Source: Nitrospira sp. (lineage in GTDB: Bacteria; Nitrospirota; Nitrospiria; Nitrospirales; Nitrospiraceae). From it: a DNA stretch of 64,000 nt. Positions 8,448-17,341 of this stretch are shown here, piece by piece (position 1 is the stretch's first letter; the number at the start of each line of letters is the position of its first letter). The position numbers and the translations under genes are program-made. Below the pieces are notes generated by a model. The model saw nothing but the letters and a program-made list of their open reading frames with translations, did not search any database and was not told where the DNA came from. The stretch lies in the NCBI GenBank assembly GCA_022226955.1, contig CP092079.1, forward strand, positions 62,001-126,000, read 5' to 3'.

Positions 8448-10115
8448 ATGGCCCAAGGCCATTTTGATAAGCAGCCGAACCTCTTCCAGGCCATGCTGGG
8501 ACACTTGGGGCTCCTGTTCCGCCTGGAGAAGAAAGTCCTCGGGCTCATCGTTTCCTATTCGCTCGCCATTGGACTGTTCTCACTGATTGTCCCCTTGACC
8601 GTTCAAGAGCTCGTCAACACCTTCGCCTTCGCGATTCAGCCCATTACCATCGTCACACTCGCAACGATCATGGCCACTGCCCTGGCCTTTGTCGGCGTCT
8701 TTAAAACCCTCCAGTACTATGCCGTCGAAGTACTGGAACGGCGGATCTTCGCCCGCGTGACGCTGGCCATGACGCAGCAACTCCCGCTCATGCACTATCA
8801 GCAGTTCAAACCGCGCTACGCCAATTACTTTCTCGAAACCGTGTTGATGCAACGGGCCCTCTCGGTCTTGCTCGTCGATCTGATCAACGTGGTCGTCGGC
8901 GGCGCGGTGGGCATGTCGATCCTCGTCTTCTACCACCCCTATTTCTTGCTATACGACGCCCTGCTGTTCACAGGGTTCAATGTCGTGTTCTTTCTCCTCT
9001 CGCATGGCGGACTTCGCACCACCATTGACGTCTCTCATGCCAAATACAAGACGCTGCATTGGATACAAGAGATCTCCTACAACCTCCTGCATTTCAAGGC
9101 GACCGATAGCCAGCCCCTGCTCATGCAAAAATCCGATGCGCTGGTCGACGACTATGTCGCGACCAGGCGGGCGCGGTTCGCCGTTCTCGCCCGTCAGTAC
9201 CTCGGCGCGGTCGGATGGCAGGCGGTCGGCCACAGCAGCCTGATCGCCACCGCCGGGTGGCTCATCTCCATCGGGCAATTGACGATTGGACAGTTTGTGG
9301 CCGCCGAAGTCGTCGTCGCGGGGCTGCTCAATAGTTTCGACGGGGTCGTCAAGCGGATGGGCCATGTCTACTACTTCATGACCGCCGTGACCGAACTCGA
9401 CCAGTTCTTCACGCTCCCGAAAGACCAGGAATCGGTGACGCTCTCCGTCCCGTTGCCGGATCCCACCGTTCATGGGATTCGGCTGACGTGCAAAGACCTG
9501 GCGGCTGCCTACACTGGAGCCCCGTCCATTTTTTCGAACTTCGATCTGGAAGTCATGCCGGGCGAAAAAGTCGGCATCTATGCCAGCACGGCCGTTGCGA
9601 AGACCGCCCTAGCCCGCGTCCTCGCCGGGCTGGAAGATCCGACACATGGCGTCATCCGCTACAACGACGTGGACCTCAGGCACCTGGACCGCACGACGAT
9701 CAACCGCTGCCGTGGATTCATGCTCGACTCCCGGTTGACGCTGTTCGAAGGCACCATCGAGGAAAACATCGTGTTGGGCCGGCCCTATGTGCCGTACAGC
9801 GATGTCCGCTGGGCGCTCCGCTTTGTGGAGCTTGAAGAAGAGATCGATGCCTTGCCGCAAGGGATCAAGTCCCACATACGCACGCCAGGGAAAGTGCTGT
9901 CCCCAACCAAAATTATGAGAATCTTGCTCGCGCGCGCCATCCTCGCCAGGCCGCAGATTCTCATTTTTGACGGGATCATGCACAACCTGCACCCAACGAT
10001 GCGGGAAACGATTCTCCGGCGCCTCTGCTCGAAAGATGAGCCCTGGTCGGTGGTGTTCGTCTCGAACGATCCCAACCTGACGCCCCACGTCGACCGCCGA
10101 ATCATCATCGATTAA
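8448..10115 (+). CDS. ABC-exporter-like half transporter with a degenerate nucleotide-binding domain
   Basis: About 555 residues: a six-helix ABC-exporter membrane domain (roughly residues 25-310) followed by a C-terminal NBD-like domain (roughly 345-555). The NBD fold is recognisable but the catalytic motifs are replaced. The Walker A loop reads IYASTAVAKTAL: the three glycines are lost, only the Lys (K385) remains. The Q-loop Gln is Leu, the LSGGQ signature is LSPTK, Walker B is ILIFDG with the catalytic Glu changed to Gly (509), and the H-loop His is Asn (540). ATP hydrolysis is therefore unlikely. The ATG at 8448 is preferred over TTG at 8439 by its spacing to AAGGA. Confidence 0.85.
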   Translation: MAQGHFDKQPNLFQAMLGHLGLLFRLEKKVLGLIVSYSLAIGLFSLIVPLTVQELVNTFAFAIQPITIVTLATIMATALAFVGVFKTLQYYAVEVLERRIFARVTLAMTQQLPLMHYQQFKPRYANYFLETVLMQRALSVLLVDLINVVVGGAVGMSILVFYHPYFLLYDALLFTGFNVVFFLLSHGGLRTTIDVSHAKYKTLHWIQEISYNLLHFKATDSQPLLMQKSDALVDDYVATRRARFAVLARQYLGAVGWQAVGHSSLIATAGWLISIGQLTIGQFVAAEVVVAGLLNSFDGVVKRMGHVYYFMTAVTELDQFFTLPKDQESVTLSVPLPDPTVHGIRLTCKDLAAAYTGAPSIFSNFDLEVMPGEKVGIYASTAVAKTALARVLAGLEDPTHGVIRYNDVDLRHLDRTTINRCRGFMLDSRLTLFEGTIEENIVLGRPYVPYSDVRWALRFVELEEEIDALPQGIKSHIRTPGKVLSPTKIMRILLARAILARPQILIFDGIMHNLHPTMRETILRRLCSKDEPWSVVFVSNDPNLTPHVDRRIIID

Positions 10116-10129
10116 CCAAGGATACCGTT

Positions 10130-10918
10130 GTGGGACTGTTCGATCGCTTGCCCATTCCAAAACCGACCGGCGCGCAACTGCTGATCAGCGCGCTCATCGC
10201 CGCCATCGGCTGGTATAGCGGGCAGACCTTGAGCCAGGTCGATGAAGACCTGCGCATCATGTATACGGAATACACGCTCGGCGCGACCGACCTCGCGCAT
10301 ATTTCGGCCGATACCATGCGCTACCGCAATACGATTATTCGAGCCCTGGAAGCCGGCAGCCAGGCGGATTTCGAACGCATCACGGAGTCGCTCCCCATCC
10401 AGCGGGCGAAAATTCAACATGCCATCGACCGGTACGCGGCGGCCGGCCTGCGTGTCTCGCGAAGCGGACGAAGCGAACCGGAAGACATTGAATCTGTTCG
10501 GCGCAGTCTCGATCAATACTTCTCCGCCGCCAGCACCACCGTCCAGCTCTTGACCCAAGAATGGAAGGCCACCTCCCCAGCAGCGCGCGAGGCCTTGCGT
10601 CGAAAAGCGGAAGAGCATGCCTCCGACAATGGCGGTTCCAAAATGATTCAAGTCAGCTTGTCCCTCGACCATTTATTGATTACCGTGGCCGATGTGGCGA
10701 AAGATATGCGCGACGAAGGAACCAAGACGGTTCAGGCCAGCAGCATGACCTTAGTCGGCGGGAGTTTCTTTATTGCAGTGCTCAATCTATTCATGGGCAA
10801 GCGCCGAAAGCAGGTCGATCCCGACGGCGATGCGGCTGAAGACCTTCCGTCCGGCACGATCGACCGGGAGCATCTCGACGAACCATCCGCGCCGCCCATC
10901 CCGAGCGAGACCCACTAA
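10130..10918 (+). CDS. Membrane protein with 4-helix-bundle sensor-like periplasmic domain
   Basis: A 262-residue protein starting at GTG 10130 behind AAGGAT. It has a first hydrophobic segment (about 17-34), a helical region rich in charged residues (about 35-210), a second hydrophobic segment (MTLVGGSFFIAVLNLFM, about 207-223) and an acidic, proline-rich cytoplasmic tail. This TM-helical-TM plan resembles the four-helix-bundle sensor of chemotaxis receptors, but no HAMP, MCP or kinase domain follows. It starts 14 bases after the ABC-type gene, so it belongs to that operon. Function is unknown; a sensory or structural accessory role is inference. Confidence 0.6.
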   Translation: MGLFDRLPIPKPTGAQLLISALIAAIGWYSGQTLSQVDEDLRIMYTEYTLGATDLAHISADTMRYRNTIIRALEAGSQADFERITESLPIQRAKIQHAIDRYAAAGLRVSRSGRSEPEDIESVRRSLDQYFSAASTTVQLLTQEWKATSPAAREALRRKAEEHASDNGGSKMIQVSLSLDHLLITVADVAKDMRDEGTKTVQASSMTLVGGSFFIAVLNLFMGKRRKQVDPDGDAAEDLPSGTIDREHLDEPSAPPIPSETH

Positions 10919-11040
10919 CAGGATGCTCAAAAAGGCTGTCCAGCAAGGCCGCAGCGAGAGAGGAGGCGAGGCGTACGCTTCAGTACGTTGAGCCTCTGAA
11001 CGACGCGAGAACGCCGCTGGCAGACTTTTTCAGCATCCTG
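10919..11040. repeat. 122-bp imperfect palindromic repeat (Nitrospira-type intergenic element)
   Basis: The element exactly fills the gap between the stop codons of two convergent genes. It begins CAGGATGCTCAAAAAGGCTG and ends CAGACTTTTTCAGCATCCTG, and the arms are near-perfect inverted complements over about 30 bases. The interior (GAGGCGTACG, TCAGTACGTTGAG) can also fold. I recall very similar sequences dispersed in Nitrospira genomes. It may act as a bidirectional terminator and could be a mobile REP/MITE-like element. No second copy was seen in this window. Confidence 0.75.
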
Positions 11041-11778
11041 CTAATCAGGCGGGCGTCCGACGGCCCGAAGAAGTTCGGCCCGTTCGTCGGGCGAGAGTTC
11101 CTTCCAGCTTCCCGGCCCCAATCCGGCAATGCCAATGTGCATGATCCTGACACGGTGCAGCCCCGTCACCCGGTAGCCCAGCGCTTGGCACATGCGCCGG
11201 ATCTGGCGATTGCGCCCCTCCGTCAACACGATGCGAAATCGGTTCGGCCGCATGCGCTCCATCCGGCACGGTTTCGTCCGGCTGCCGAGAATCTCGACCC
11301 CCGCCGCCATCTTCTGAAGGAACGTCTCATCGAAGGGGCGATCGACATCCACCGCATATTCCCGTTCATGGCCGAATTCCACGCGCAGGATTTCATTGAC
11401 GATATTGCCGTCATTCGTGAGTAGAATCAGGCCGGATGAATCTTTGTCCAGCCGTCCGATCGGGAAAATCCGCTCGGAATGCCCGATTTCGGCAATGATA
11501 TTCCGAGGCACATGCGCCTCGCTCGTCGTCGTCACCCCAACCGGCTTGTGATACTTGATATAGATCGCGGCCTGGCCCCAGGGAATAACTATTCCATCAC
11601 AGGCAACGACATCCGTCCGGTTCACCCGATCTCCCAATGTCGCGACAATCCCATTGACCGTTACGCGGCCGGACTCGACCCGATGATCCGCTTCGCGTCT
11701 AGAACAAATGCCCTGTTCGGTGAAGAATTTATTGATGCGGATGGGAGAAGCCGGCGCGGGCTGAGCATCGCGCGACAT
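11041..11778 (-). CDS. RluF/RsuA-family rRNA pseudouridine synthase
   Basis: About 245 residues. An N-terminal S4 RNA-binding domain (INKFFTEQGICSRREADHRV) is followed by the RsuA-type catalytic domain with the active-site Asp in GRLDKDSSGLILLTNDG and the C-terminal EGRNRQIRRMCQALGY motif. The N-terminus is closest in recall to RluF, which modifies 23S rRNA near U2604, but RluB/RsuA specificity cannot be excluded. The ATG at 11778 is used; a TTG at 11787 is in frame and also possible. It is downstream of the agmatinase gene and may share its transcript. Confidence 0.88.
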   Translation of the reverse strand: MSRDAQPAPASPIRINKFFTEQGICSRREADHRVESGRVTVNGIVATLGDRVNRTDVVACDGIVIPWGQAAIYIKYHKPVGVTTTSEAHVPRNIIAEIGHSERIFPIGRLDKDSSGLILLTNDGNIVNEILRVEFGHEREYAVDVDRPFDETFLQKMAAGVEILGSRTKPCRMERMRPNRFRIVLTEGRNRQIRRMCQALGYRVTGLHRVRIMHIGIAGLGPGSWKELSPDERAELLRAVGRPPD

Positions 11779-11792
11779 CGCAGGCAAACGCC

Positions 11793-12725
11793 CTAGTGAA
11801 CCCGGCGGCCGGCTTTGATTCGGCCAAGCATGCGGTAGATCAAGCGGGCAATGGTAAATTGCGGCGCGACAAACCCCTCGATCGGAGCGATCTCGCTAAT
11901 GTCCATGCCGACAATCCCAGGCCCATTGGCCAACGCCGTGATCAAATGCAGCGTATCGTACCAACCGAGTCCGCCCGGCTCCGGGGTCCCCAGAGCGGGA
12001 ATGATGGCGCTATCCAATCCATCGCAATCGAACGTCAGATAGACCGGCCCCGTGCAAGCGGCCACGACCTCAGGCACCCAGCGCGCGGCACGGCCTTCGT
12101 ACGGGCCGGATGGATCAAGAATCGACGCCGCAAAGAACGTGGAAATACGCTTGGATGTCTTGATCCGTTCAATTTCTTCCTGGCAGATCGACCGAATCCC
12201 GACCTGGACGAGTGGATGTCCATCATCGACGACTCGCGCCATGACACTGGCGTGGCTGAACGGATTTCCCCCATAGGCCTGGCGGAGATCGCCATGCGCG
12301 TCGATTTGCACCACACACAAATCGGGATACCGTTTCGCGTGGGCCCGGATCGCCCCGAGCGCGCCAGTATGTTCACCGGTCAGAGTCACAAGAAACCGGC
12401 CGGTTCCGACATGAGGCGCCACATACGACTGAATTGCGTCGACCGCCTGTCCGTCCACTCGTCCTTGCAGATCGAGCGTCGTCGCGGTCGCAATCCCGCC
12501 CCATTCACGGAACGGCTCGTATCCGAGCTGTTCATCGTAGACCTCGACTTGAGCGGAGGCTTCAAGAATAGCAGAGGGCCCGCGGTCCGACCCGAGGATG
12601 TAGCTGGAGGTATGCTCGTATGGAGCCGGCAGGACGTAGACGCCCGCTTGATCTGGATGGCACCAAGGCTCATCGATGCCAAGGAAATTGCGATCCTGGC
12701 CTTCCCAACCGGCAGGCAATGTCAT
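11793..12725 (-). CDS. speB: Agmatinase / ureohydrolase family protein
   Basis: Ureohydrolases of this family hydrolyse agmatine to putrescine and urea with two Mn ions. The metal-ligand motifs are present: GEHTGALG (in place of the usual GGDHS, keeping the His), VQIDAHGDL and TFDCDGLDSAIIPALGTPEPGG. The ATG at 12725 follows GGAAGA and gives about 310 residues, the normal family length; the upstream extension overlaps the decarboxylase gene and is not supported. Its neighbour 64 bases upstream makes agmatine from arginine, so agmatine is the likely substrate. The genomic logic is arginine to agmatine to putrescine. Confidence 0.88.
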   Translation of the reverse strand: MTLPAGWEGQDRNFLGIDEPWCHPDQAGVYVLPAPYEHTSSYILGSDRGPSAILEASAQVEVYDEQLGYEPFREWGGIATATTLDLQGRVDGQAVDAIQSYVAPHVGTGRFLVTLTGEHTGALGAIRAHAKRYPDLCVVQIDAHGDLRQAYGGNPFSHASVMARVVDDGHPLVQVGIRSICQEEIERIKTSKRISTFFAASILDPSGPYEGRAARWVPEVVAACTGPVYLTFDCDGLDSAIIPALGTPEPGGLGWYDTLHLITALANGPGIVGMDISEIAPIEGFVAPQFTIARLIYRMLGRIKAGRRVH

Positions 12726-12789
12726 AACGGTTCTTCCGCCACCAATACTGGCATGAGAGGCATGCAGCGACGCACCAGGCCCACGCGGA

Positions 12790-13359
12790 TTAACGGCGCG
12801 AGGACTTGGGAATATTTTCTTCTGGAATAAAGACGGCCAAGGCAATGACGGTCGTCCACATGTTCGGCTTGCCGACGGCCGACTGCGTGATATTCAACGT
12901 GCGCACGATTTTTCCGCCCACCTTAAAAACCTGCTCGCGCTCTTTCCATGCAATGTCCGGATCGAACTCGACCCCCAATGTCGTCGCCAGCATTTGTGCG
13001 GCGAGGTCTTCGGTGTATTCGCCCGTCTCCTCATCGGTCTCTCCGTGCGCATGGTGCTCGGAGAGATAGCCATAGGTCTGGCGATCGGTGGGAATCGCGA
13101 GGCCGATGGAGGCGGACACTAGGCGGTTCCGCTCATTGGTCTCCGATCGAGCCATGACGCAGAACGTGATCTCGCCGGGGTTCAACAGCTTTTCGCCACG
13201 CTTGCGCGGAACAATTTTACAATTCGGCGGAAGGATTGACGAGACCGTCACCAGATTGCAGTAGGCCACGCCGGCACTGCGAAGGGCTTGCTCAAAAGAA
13301 GCCAGTTTCTCCTTGTGAACCCCCACCCCTCTTGTCAGGAACATCTGTGTAGGTACCAT
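12790..13359 (-). CDS. pdaD: Pyruvoyl-dependent arginine decarboxylase
   Basis: A 189-residue protein of the PvlArgDC family, which decarboxylates arginine to agmatine. The proenzyme cleaves itself between two serines to make the pyruvoyl group; the matching site here is [13 protein letters not shown], with Ser40-Ser41. Other family marks are [11 protein letters not shown] at the N-terminus, [15 protein letters not shown] and IGLAIP in the middle. It sits directly upstream of agmatinase on the same strand, giving a two-step putrescine pathway. The start ATG at 13359 has a GAAGG-type ribosome site. Confidence 0.93.
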   Translation of the reverse strand: MVPTQMFLTRGVGVHKEKLASFEQALRSAGVAYCNLVTVSSILPPNCKIVPRKRGEKLLNPGEITFCVMARSETNERNRLVSASIGLAIPTDRQTYGYLSEHHAHGETDEETGEYTEDLAAQMLATTLGVEFDPDIAWKEREQVFKVGGKIVRTLNITQSAVGKPNMWTTVIALAVFIPEENIPKSSRR

Positions 13360-13404
13360 CGTCGCCTTCTCCCTTGTCTATCCTCAGACTGACCACACAA
13401 CATT

Positions 13405-13425
13405 GCCCAATACGCTATATTGGGC
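13405..13425. terminator. Perfect 8-bp hairpin between aldehyde dehydrogenase and arginine decarboxylase genes
   Basis: GCCCAATA and TATTGGGC flank a five-base loop. It lies 51 bases beyond the aldehyde dehydrogenase stop and 45 bases before the decarboxylase start, both on the minus strand. It has no clear T-run, so it may be a weak terminator or an operator for the polyamine genes. Confidence 0.45.
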
Positions 13426-13476
13426 CGCTGTTGTACCAAGATTGTCCGGGGTTCGCAATATCCTCAGAGGATTATT

Positions 13477-14919
13477 CTAGGCGCCCCCGCCCGGTTCGCT
13501 CAGATTCAGCACCAACAACCGCGGCTCGGTCATGTCCTCAATAGCCGCTCGCACGCCTTCTCTGCCCAACCCAGAATCCTTCACCCCTCCATAGGGCATA
13601 TGATCCGCCCGAAACGTGGGGATCTCGTTGGCGAGCACCGCGCCTACTTCGAGATGCCGAAAGGCGTGAAAAACCTTATTGATATCCTGTGTAAAGACGC
13701 CGGCCTGCAATCCATAATCGGATTGATTCAACGCCGCAATGGCATCGCTGAACTGCCGGTAAGACGACACCGTCACCACGGGGCCGAACACTTCCTGGCA
13801 AGACACTTTCATCTCCGGCTTCACATTCGTAAGCACCGTGGCTTCCAAAACCGTTCCCAATCGCTTTCCACCGAGCAACACACGGGCCCCTTGCGACACG
13901 GCCTCTTCAATCCACCCTTCGACGCGCTGCGTGGCCGCAGGATCGATCAACGGGCCAACAATCGTCGTCTCGTCCGTCGGATCGCCGGCCTTCAGCCGAG
14001 CGACTTGCAGCAGCAGCTTGGTAGTAAATGCATCCGCCACCGAATGATGCACAAGCACGCGCTGGACCGAAATGCACGTTTGCCCGGCATAGCCAAACCC
14101 GCCGCTGGCGCATCGTTTAGCGGCCAGTTCGAGATCCGCATCCGGCTCGACGATCACACCGGCATTGCCCCCGAGTTCGAGCGTCACCTTCTTCTTGCCG
14201 CATTTGGCTTTCAGCATCCACCCGACCGGCGCGCTGCCGGTAAAACTCAGCAACTTGAAGCGAGGGTCGATCACGAACCGCTCCGCCAGCGCGTTGTCGC
14301 AGGGCACGACGTTCAGCCCGCCAGCAGGAAGCCCGGCCTCCAAGGCCACTTCGCCTAGAAGCAGCGCCGTCAGCGGAGTCTGCGGAGCGGGCTTGATGAG
14401 AATCGGATTGCCGGCAGCGAGCGCCGGTGCGACCTTGTGAACGACCAGATTGAGCGGGAAATTAAATGGCGTGATCCCGAGGATCGGCCCCAACGGAAAC
14501 CGGCGCACCATCCCAAGATACGATTCGGTCTGCGGGGTCCAATCGAGCGGAACGACTTCGCCGGGGATGCGCTTCGCTTCTTCCGCCGCAATTGTCAGCG
14601 TTTGCACCGCGCGATTGACCTCGCGCTTCGCGTCAGCGATCGGCTTGCCGGCTTCCGCCGTGATTGTTTTGGCAAATTCATCCCGGCGGCGATAGAGCAA
14701 CGCTGCCATGTCTTGCAGGATATTATAGCGGGCATGAGAGGCCAGCTTCGCCATGGCAGGCGCGGCAGCCACTGAAGAGGCCATGGCCTCTTCGATCTCG
14801 CCCTCACCGGCCTGACAGACTTCCGCAAAGACATTTCCCGTGAACGGATCGGTCACCACTGCCGTGGTGGCGCTACGCTTCCAGACTCCATGGACGAGAA
14901 ACGGACGTGCTTCCTGCAA
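13477..14919 (-). CDS. NAD(P)-dependent aldehyde dehydrogenase
   Basis: A 480-residue ALDH-superfamily enzyme that oxidises an aldehyde to the acid. Key motifs are the cofactor-binding GITPFNFPLNL and FTGSAPVG, the general base Glu248 in LELGGN, and the nucleophile Cys282 in GQTCIS, with a C-terminal PYGGVKDSGLGREG. It looks closest to GapN/lactaldehyde/succinate-semialdehyde types; the substrate is not determinable. The TTG start at 14919 is preceded by AGAGGGAG at good spacing. The position beside polyamine genes makes an aminoaldehyde substrate an idea only. Confidence 0.88.
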   Translation of the reverse strand: MQEARPFLVHGVWKRSATTAVVTDPFTGNVFAEVCQAGEGEIEEAMASSVAAAPAMAKLASHARYNILQDMAALLYRRRDEFAKTITAEAGKPIADAKREVNRAVQTLTIAAEEAKRIPGEVVPLDWTPQTESYLGMVRRFPLGPILGITPFNFPLNLVVHKVAPALAAGNPILIKPAPQTPLTALLLGEVALEAGLPAGGLNVVPCDNALAERFVIDPRFKLLSFTGSAPVGWMLKAKCGKKKVTLELGGNAGVIVEPDADLELAAKRCASGGFGYAGQTCISVQRVLVHHSVADAFTTKLLLQVARLKAGDPTDETTIVGPLIDPAATQRVEGWIEEAVSQGARVLLGGKRLGTVLEATVLTNVKPEMKVSCQEVFGPVVTVSSYRQFSDAIAALNQSDYGLQAGVFTQDINKVFHAFRHLEVGAVLANEIPTFRADHMPYGGVKDSGLGREGVRAAIEDMTEPRLLVLNLSEPGGGA

Positions 14920-14934
14920 CCGTGCGATCTCCCT

Positions 14935-15198
14935 CTAGGAGGCGGTCGGAGCCGATGCCGCTTGAGCCGCCTCGGCAGCCTGCTGCTCGGCCACTGCTTT
15001 GGCAATGAGTTCGTCCGTTCCCCAATCCCTGACAGCGTCCAGCGTAAAGCTTTCATACGTGGACACGCCATGGCAGGACGGACAGTCTGGCATCGGCACC
15101 TTTCGGTAAAAGACGTCTCCCAGGCAAGACATGCAGACCCAAAACTCAGCCGTCCCTTCCTGCTGGGGCACCGACCAAAATGATTGCGTGGACGCCAT
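14935..15198 (-). CDS. Small zinc-ribbon protein
   Basis: An 87-residue protein with two cysteine pairs, CMSC (about 22-25) and CPSC (about 39-42) followed by His, spaced like a rubredoxin or zinc-ribbon knuckle, then an Ala-rich helical tail. AGGAG precedes the ATG at 15198. It lies 14 bases after the DsbA-like gene and 15 bases before the aldehyde dehydrogenase, so it is an operon member. The metal (Zn or Fe) and function are unknown. Confidence 0.65.
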   Translation of the reverse strand: MASTQSFWSVPQQEGTAEFWVCMSCLGDVFYRKVPMPDCPSCHGVSTYESFTLDAVRDWGTDELIAKAVAEQQAAEAAQAASAPTAS

Positions 15199-15212
15199 AG
15201 TTAACTCCTACG

Positions 15213-15953
15213 TTACGGCACGTGTGGGGCACGAACAGGCGGCAGCGATCCTTCACCGGACCGCACGGGCCGGATGAGAGGCTGGCGCTCTGTCCCTTCG
15301 CGTGAATGCGGAGCGCTCGCGAGCAATCGATCGATTTCTTCGGCGAACATTTCGAACGGAAACGCTCCGGGAATCGCGACCGCCGGTTCTTTCTCCGTAG
15401 GGCCGGTCGCCGTTCGCACCAGAATGAACCCAGGGGTGCCATGAAATCCCCACCGATTGGCTTCTTCCCGATCTTCAAAAATCGACGCAATGTGTGACTT
15501 TTCCTTGAGACAGCGCTCGAACGCCGGCTGAGCCAATCCAATAGCGGCGGCATGCCGCAGAATGACCGCCTGATCCAATCGCCCCCCCTCTGCAAACAAA
15601 CGATCGTGCATCGGCCAATATTTCCCCTGGCTGCCGGCGCAACGCGCCGCCAGCGCCGCATCCAGGCCGGGCCCCTGGTCGGCGCGCGGATAGTCGCGGT
15701 AGAGAAACTTCACTTTGCCGGTATCCACATAGCGCGCTTGGATTCTCGGCCAGGTCTCCCGAAAGAATTTCACACAGTAGCCGCAGGTAAAATCTGAGTA
15801 CTCGATCAATGTCACTGGCGCGTTGGCCTGGCCCTTCATACGAGTCTCCGCTTGCCCGGGCTCGTCCTTGGCACCGGACAGAGACGGGAACAGGGCAAGA
15901 CAGCAGGCCATCGCCCAACCGGCTATTACCATGCGACGCCGAGAACTATTCAT
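15213..15953 (-). CDS. DsbA/DsbG-like periplasmic thiol-disulfide protein
   Basis: About 246 residues: an N-terminal hydrophobic signal (VIAGWAMACCLALFPSLSGA), then a thioredoxin-fold domain with the active-site CGYC (Cys57-Cys60) in EYSDFTCGYCVKFF and the cis-Pro loop FHGTPGFIL. This matches secreted DsbA-like oxidoreductases that make or isomerise disulfides in the periplasm. The ATG at 15953 overlaps the stop of the upstream DHS-like gene as ATGA, so translation is probably coupled. A C-terminal, basic, proline-containing extension is not part of the fold. Confidence 0.88.
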   Translation of the reverse strand: MNSSRRRMVIAGWAMACCLALFPSLSGAKDEPGQAETRMKGQANAPVTLIEYSDFTCGYCVKFFRETWPRIQARYVDTGKVKFLYRDYPRADQGPGLDAALAARCAGSQGKYWPMHDRLFAEGGRLDQAVILRHAAAIGLAQPAFERCLKEKSHIASIFEDREEANRWGFHGTPGFILVRTATGPTEKEPAVAIPGAFPFEMFAEEIDRLLASAPHSREGTERQPLIRPVRSGEGSLPPVRAPHVP

Positions 15954-17056
15954 GACAGTTGCTTGCCCCGCGCCCGTTGCCGCTCCAACAACCCCATCAT
16001 CAGCAAAGGCCACACCACCGTCGCATCGCTGAGCACTTCGGCAAACCGTCCGCCGTCAGCCGGTGGAACGAACTTGCCCCACGAGATGCCTTCTTGATAC
16101 GTGCAGCCGCTCAGTCCGCCCCAGTAATCCGGTTCGGGGCAGATCCGCACGCCATATTGAAACCGCGGCGGCTTCACATTGAGCCCCAGCCGATGATTGC
16201 CGATTTCGATATAGGGTCCGACTTGCTGCGCCCAATTTCGAGGCACCCCGCCGCCGATCGTAAAGATCCCAATCTTCTTGGCGGACAAAATCTGGCCGGC
16301 GTAGCTATTGAGGTCCAGGTAGGGATTGAACGACGGGAGGGACTGTTGGATACTGCGCAACAGCGTCAGGTCGTCCCCGAGCTTCGCCTGTGAACGAGCT
16401 TGCGCAATCACCCGGCCCATCGCCCAGGTTCCCACATCCAATCCCATTTCAGAATCGGTATACGCGGGAATATAGACTGGCACCTTCTTCAAATACGCGC
16501 TCTTGAGAATCCCGTCCCCTTCGTACTCTTCAGCCAGCGTTTTCCCCAACTCACGCGTCAGGATTTCAGACGAGAGCGGCGTATCGTAATTCACGCGCTT
16601 CAACGTCTGCGAGACCACCTGCTCCACATAGTTGAGGTTGGATTCCATCTCCAGAGTATCGTAGACGCGGTTATAGCCCTTCTCGAACAACTCCTCATCG
16701 GACATCGCAGGATTGACGCGATAGTGCGTCTTCCCAATCGACTCGCTCAGCCCATGCGCGATCAGCGCGCCGGTGGAGATAATGCAGTGAACCATTCCGC
16801 GATCCACCATCGTGCTGATGATCTTGCCCATCTTGGCGATGGTCATGGCTCCCGAGAGCGTCAGCACGACCTTGCAATCGGCATCCTCGATCATTGCATC
16901 GAGCACGTCGAAGGCTTCGCCCAACCGGCGGCCGCCGAACGCCGTCTTCCCCATCGCGACCAGCAACTCGTTGAACGAACCAATTTTTTCCGGGTCGAGC
17001 GGCTCTAGGGCTTCTAAGCCGTCTTTCCCGCCATCATGAAATTCACGTGTCGCCAT
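15950..17056 (-). CDS. Deoxyhypusine synthase-like protein
   Basis: A 368-residue member of the deoxyhypusine synthase family. Archaea and eukaryotes use DHS to transfer an aminobutyl group from spermidine to eIF5A; bacteria lack eIF5A, and bacterial homologues are thought to act on small polyamines (for example homospermidine formation). The NAD/substrate motifs are present: STGALIAHG, IGIFTIGGGVPRNW, and GISWGKF containing the Lys (328) corresponding to the catalytic Lys. It lies upstream of the agmatinase/arginine decarboxylase genes on the same strand. Its real reaction is unknown. Confidence 0.88.
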   Translation of the reverse strand: MATREFHDGGKDGLEALEPLDPEKIGSFNELLVAMGKTAFGGRRLGEAFDVLDAMIEDADCKVVLTLSGAMTIAKMGKIISTMVDRGMVHCIISTGALIAHGLSESIGKTHYRVNPAMSDEELFEKGYNRVYDTLEMESNLNYVEQVVSQTLKRVNYDTPLSSEILTRELGKTLAEEYEGDGILKSAYLKKVPVYIPAYTDSEMGLDVGTWAMGRVIAQARSQAKLGDDLTLLRSIQQSLPSFNPYLDLNSYAGQILSAKKIGIFTIGGGVPRNWAQQVGPYIEIGNHRLGLNVKPPRFQYGVRICPEPDYWGGLSGCTYQEGISWGKFVPPADGGRFAEVLSDATVVWPLLMMGLLERQRARGKQLS

Positions 17057-17300
17057 AGCCCATCAACATCCCAAAATAATAATGACAAAAGGCGCATTCT
17101 TTATACACAACCGCCGCCAGAGGCGTCAATGAAGTGCGCTCGCAACTGGCAACGCCAAATAGTCGATCTGACTGATCTGACCTGGTGATGTGGTTCGTCT
17201 CATTGAAATTACTCATCACGCATTCTGTCGATGAGAATCTCCGCATCTGGCAGACACTGATCAAACGAAACTCTAGAGAGTTTCGAGAAATGCGTATGCA

Positions 17301-17320
17301 GTGGTGGCCCCAACGGGATT
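17301..17320 (+). repeat. Partial tRNA-Glu 3'-end duplicate (putative att site)
   Basis: GTGGTGG[C]CCCAACGGGATT matches 21272-21291, the 3' end of the tRNA-Glu gene, at 19 of 20 positions; similarity continues as GAA after a one-base deletion. Both copies have the same orientation. A truncated tRNA 3' end without the rest of the gene is the usual trace of site-specific integration at a tRNA. Confidence 0.6.
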
Positions 17321-17341
17321 GAAGCTTCGTCAGTTTCTGCT

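Noticed and set aside
11796-12830. Long plus-strand frame antisense to agmatinase and arginine decarboxylase genes
   Set aside because: It lies opposite two well-supported genes and has Arg/Pro-rich, non-protein-like sequence with no motif.
17043-17264. Short minus-strand frame upstream of the DHS-like gene
   Set aside because: It overlaps the DHS start, has no ribosome site and no protein-like features.
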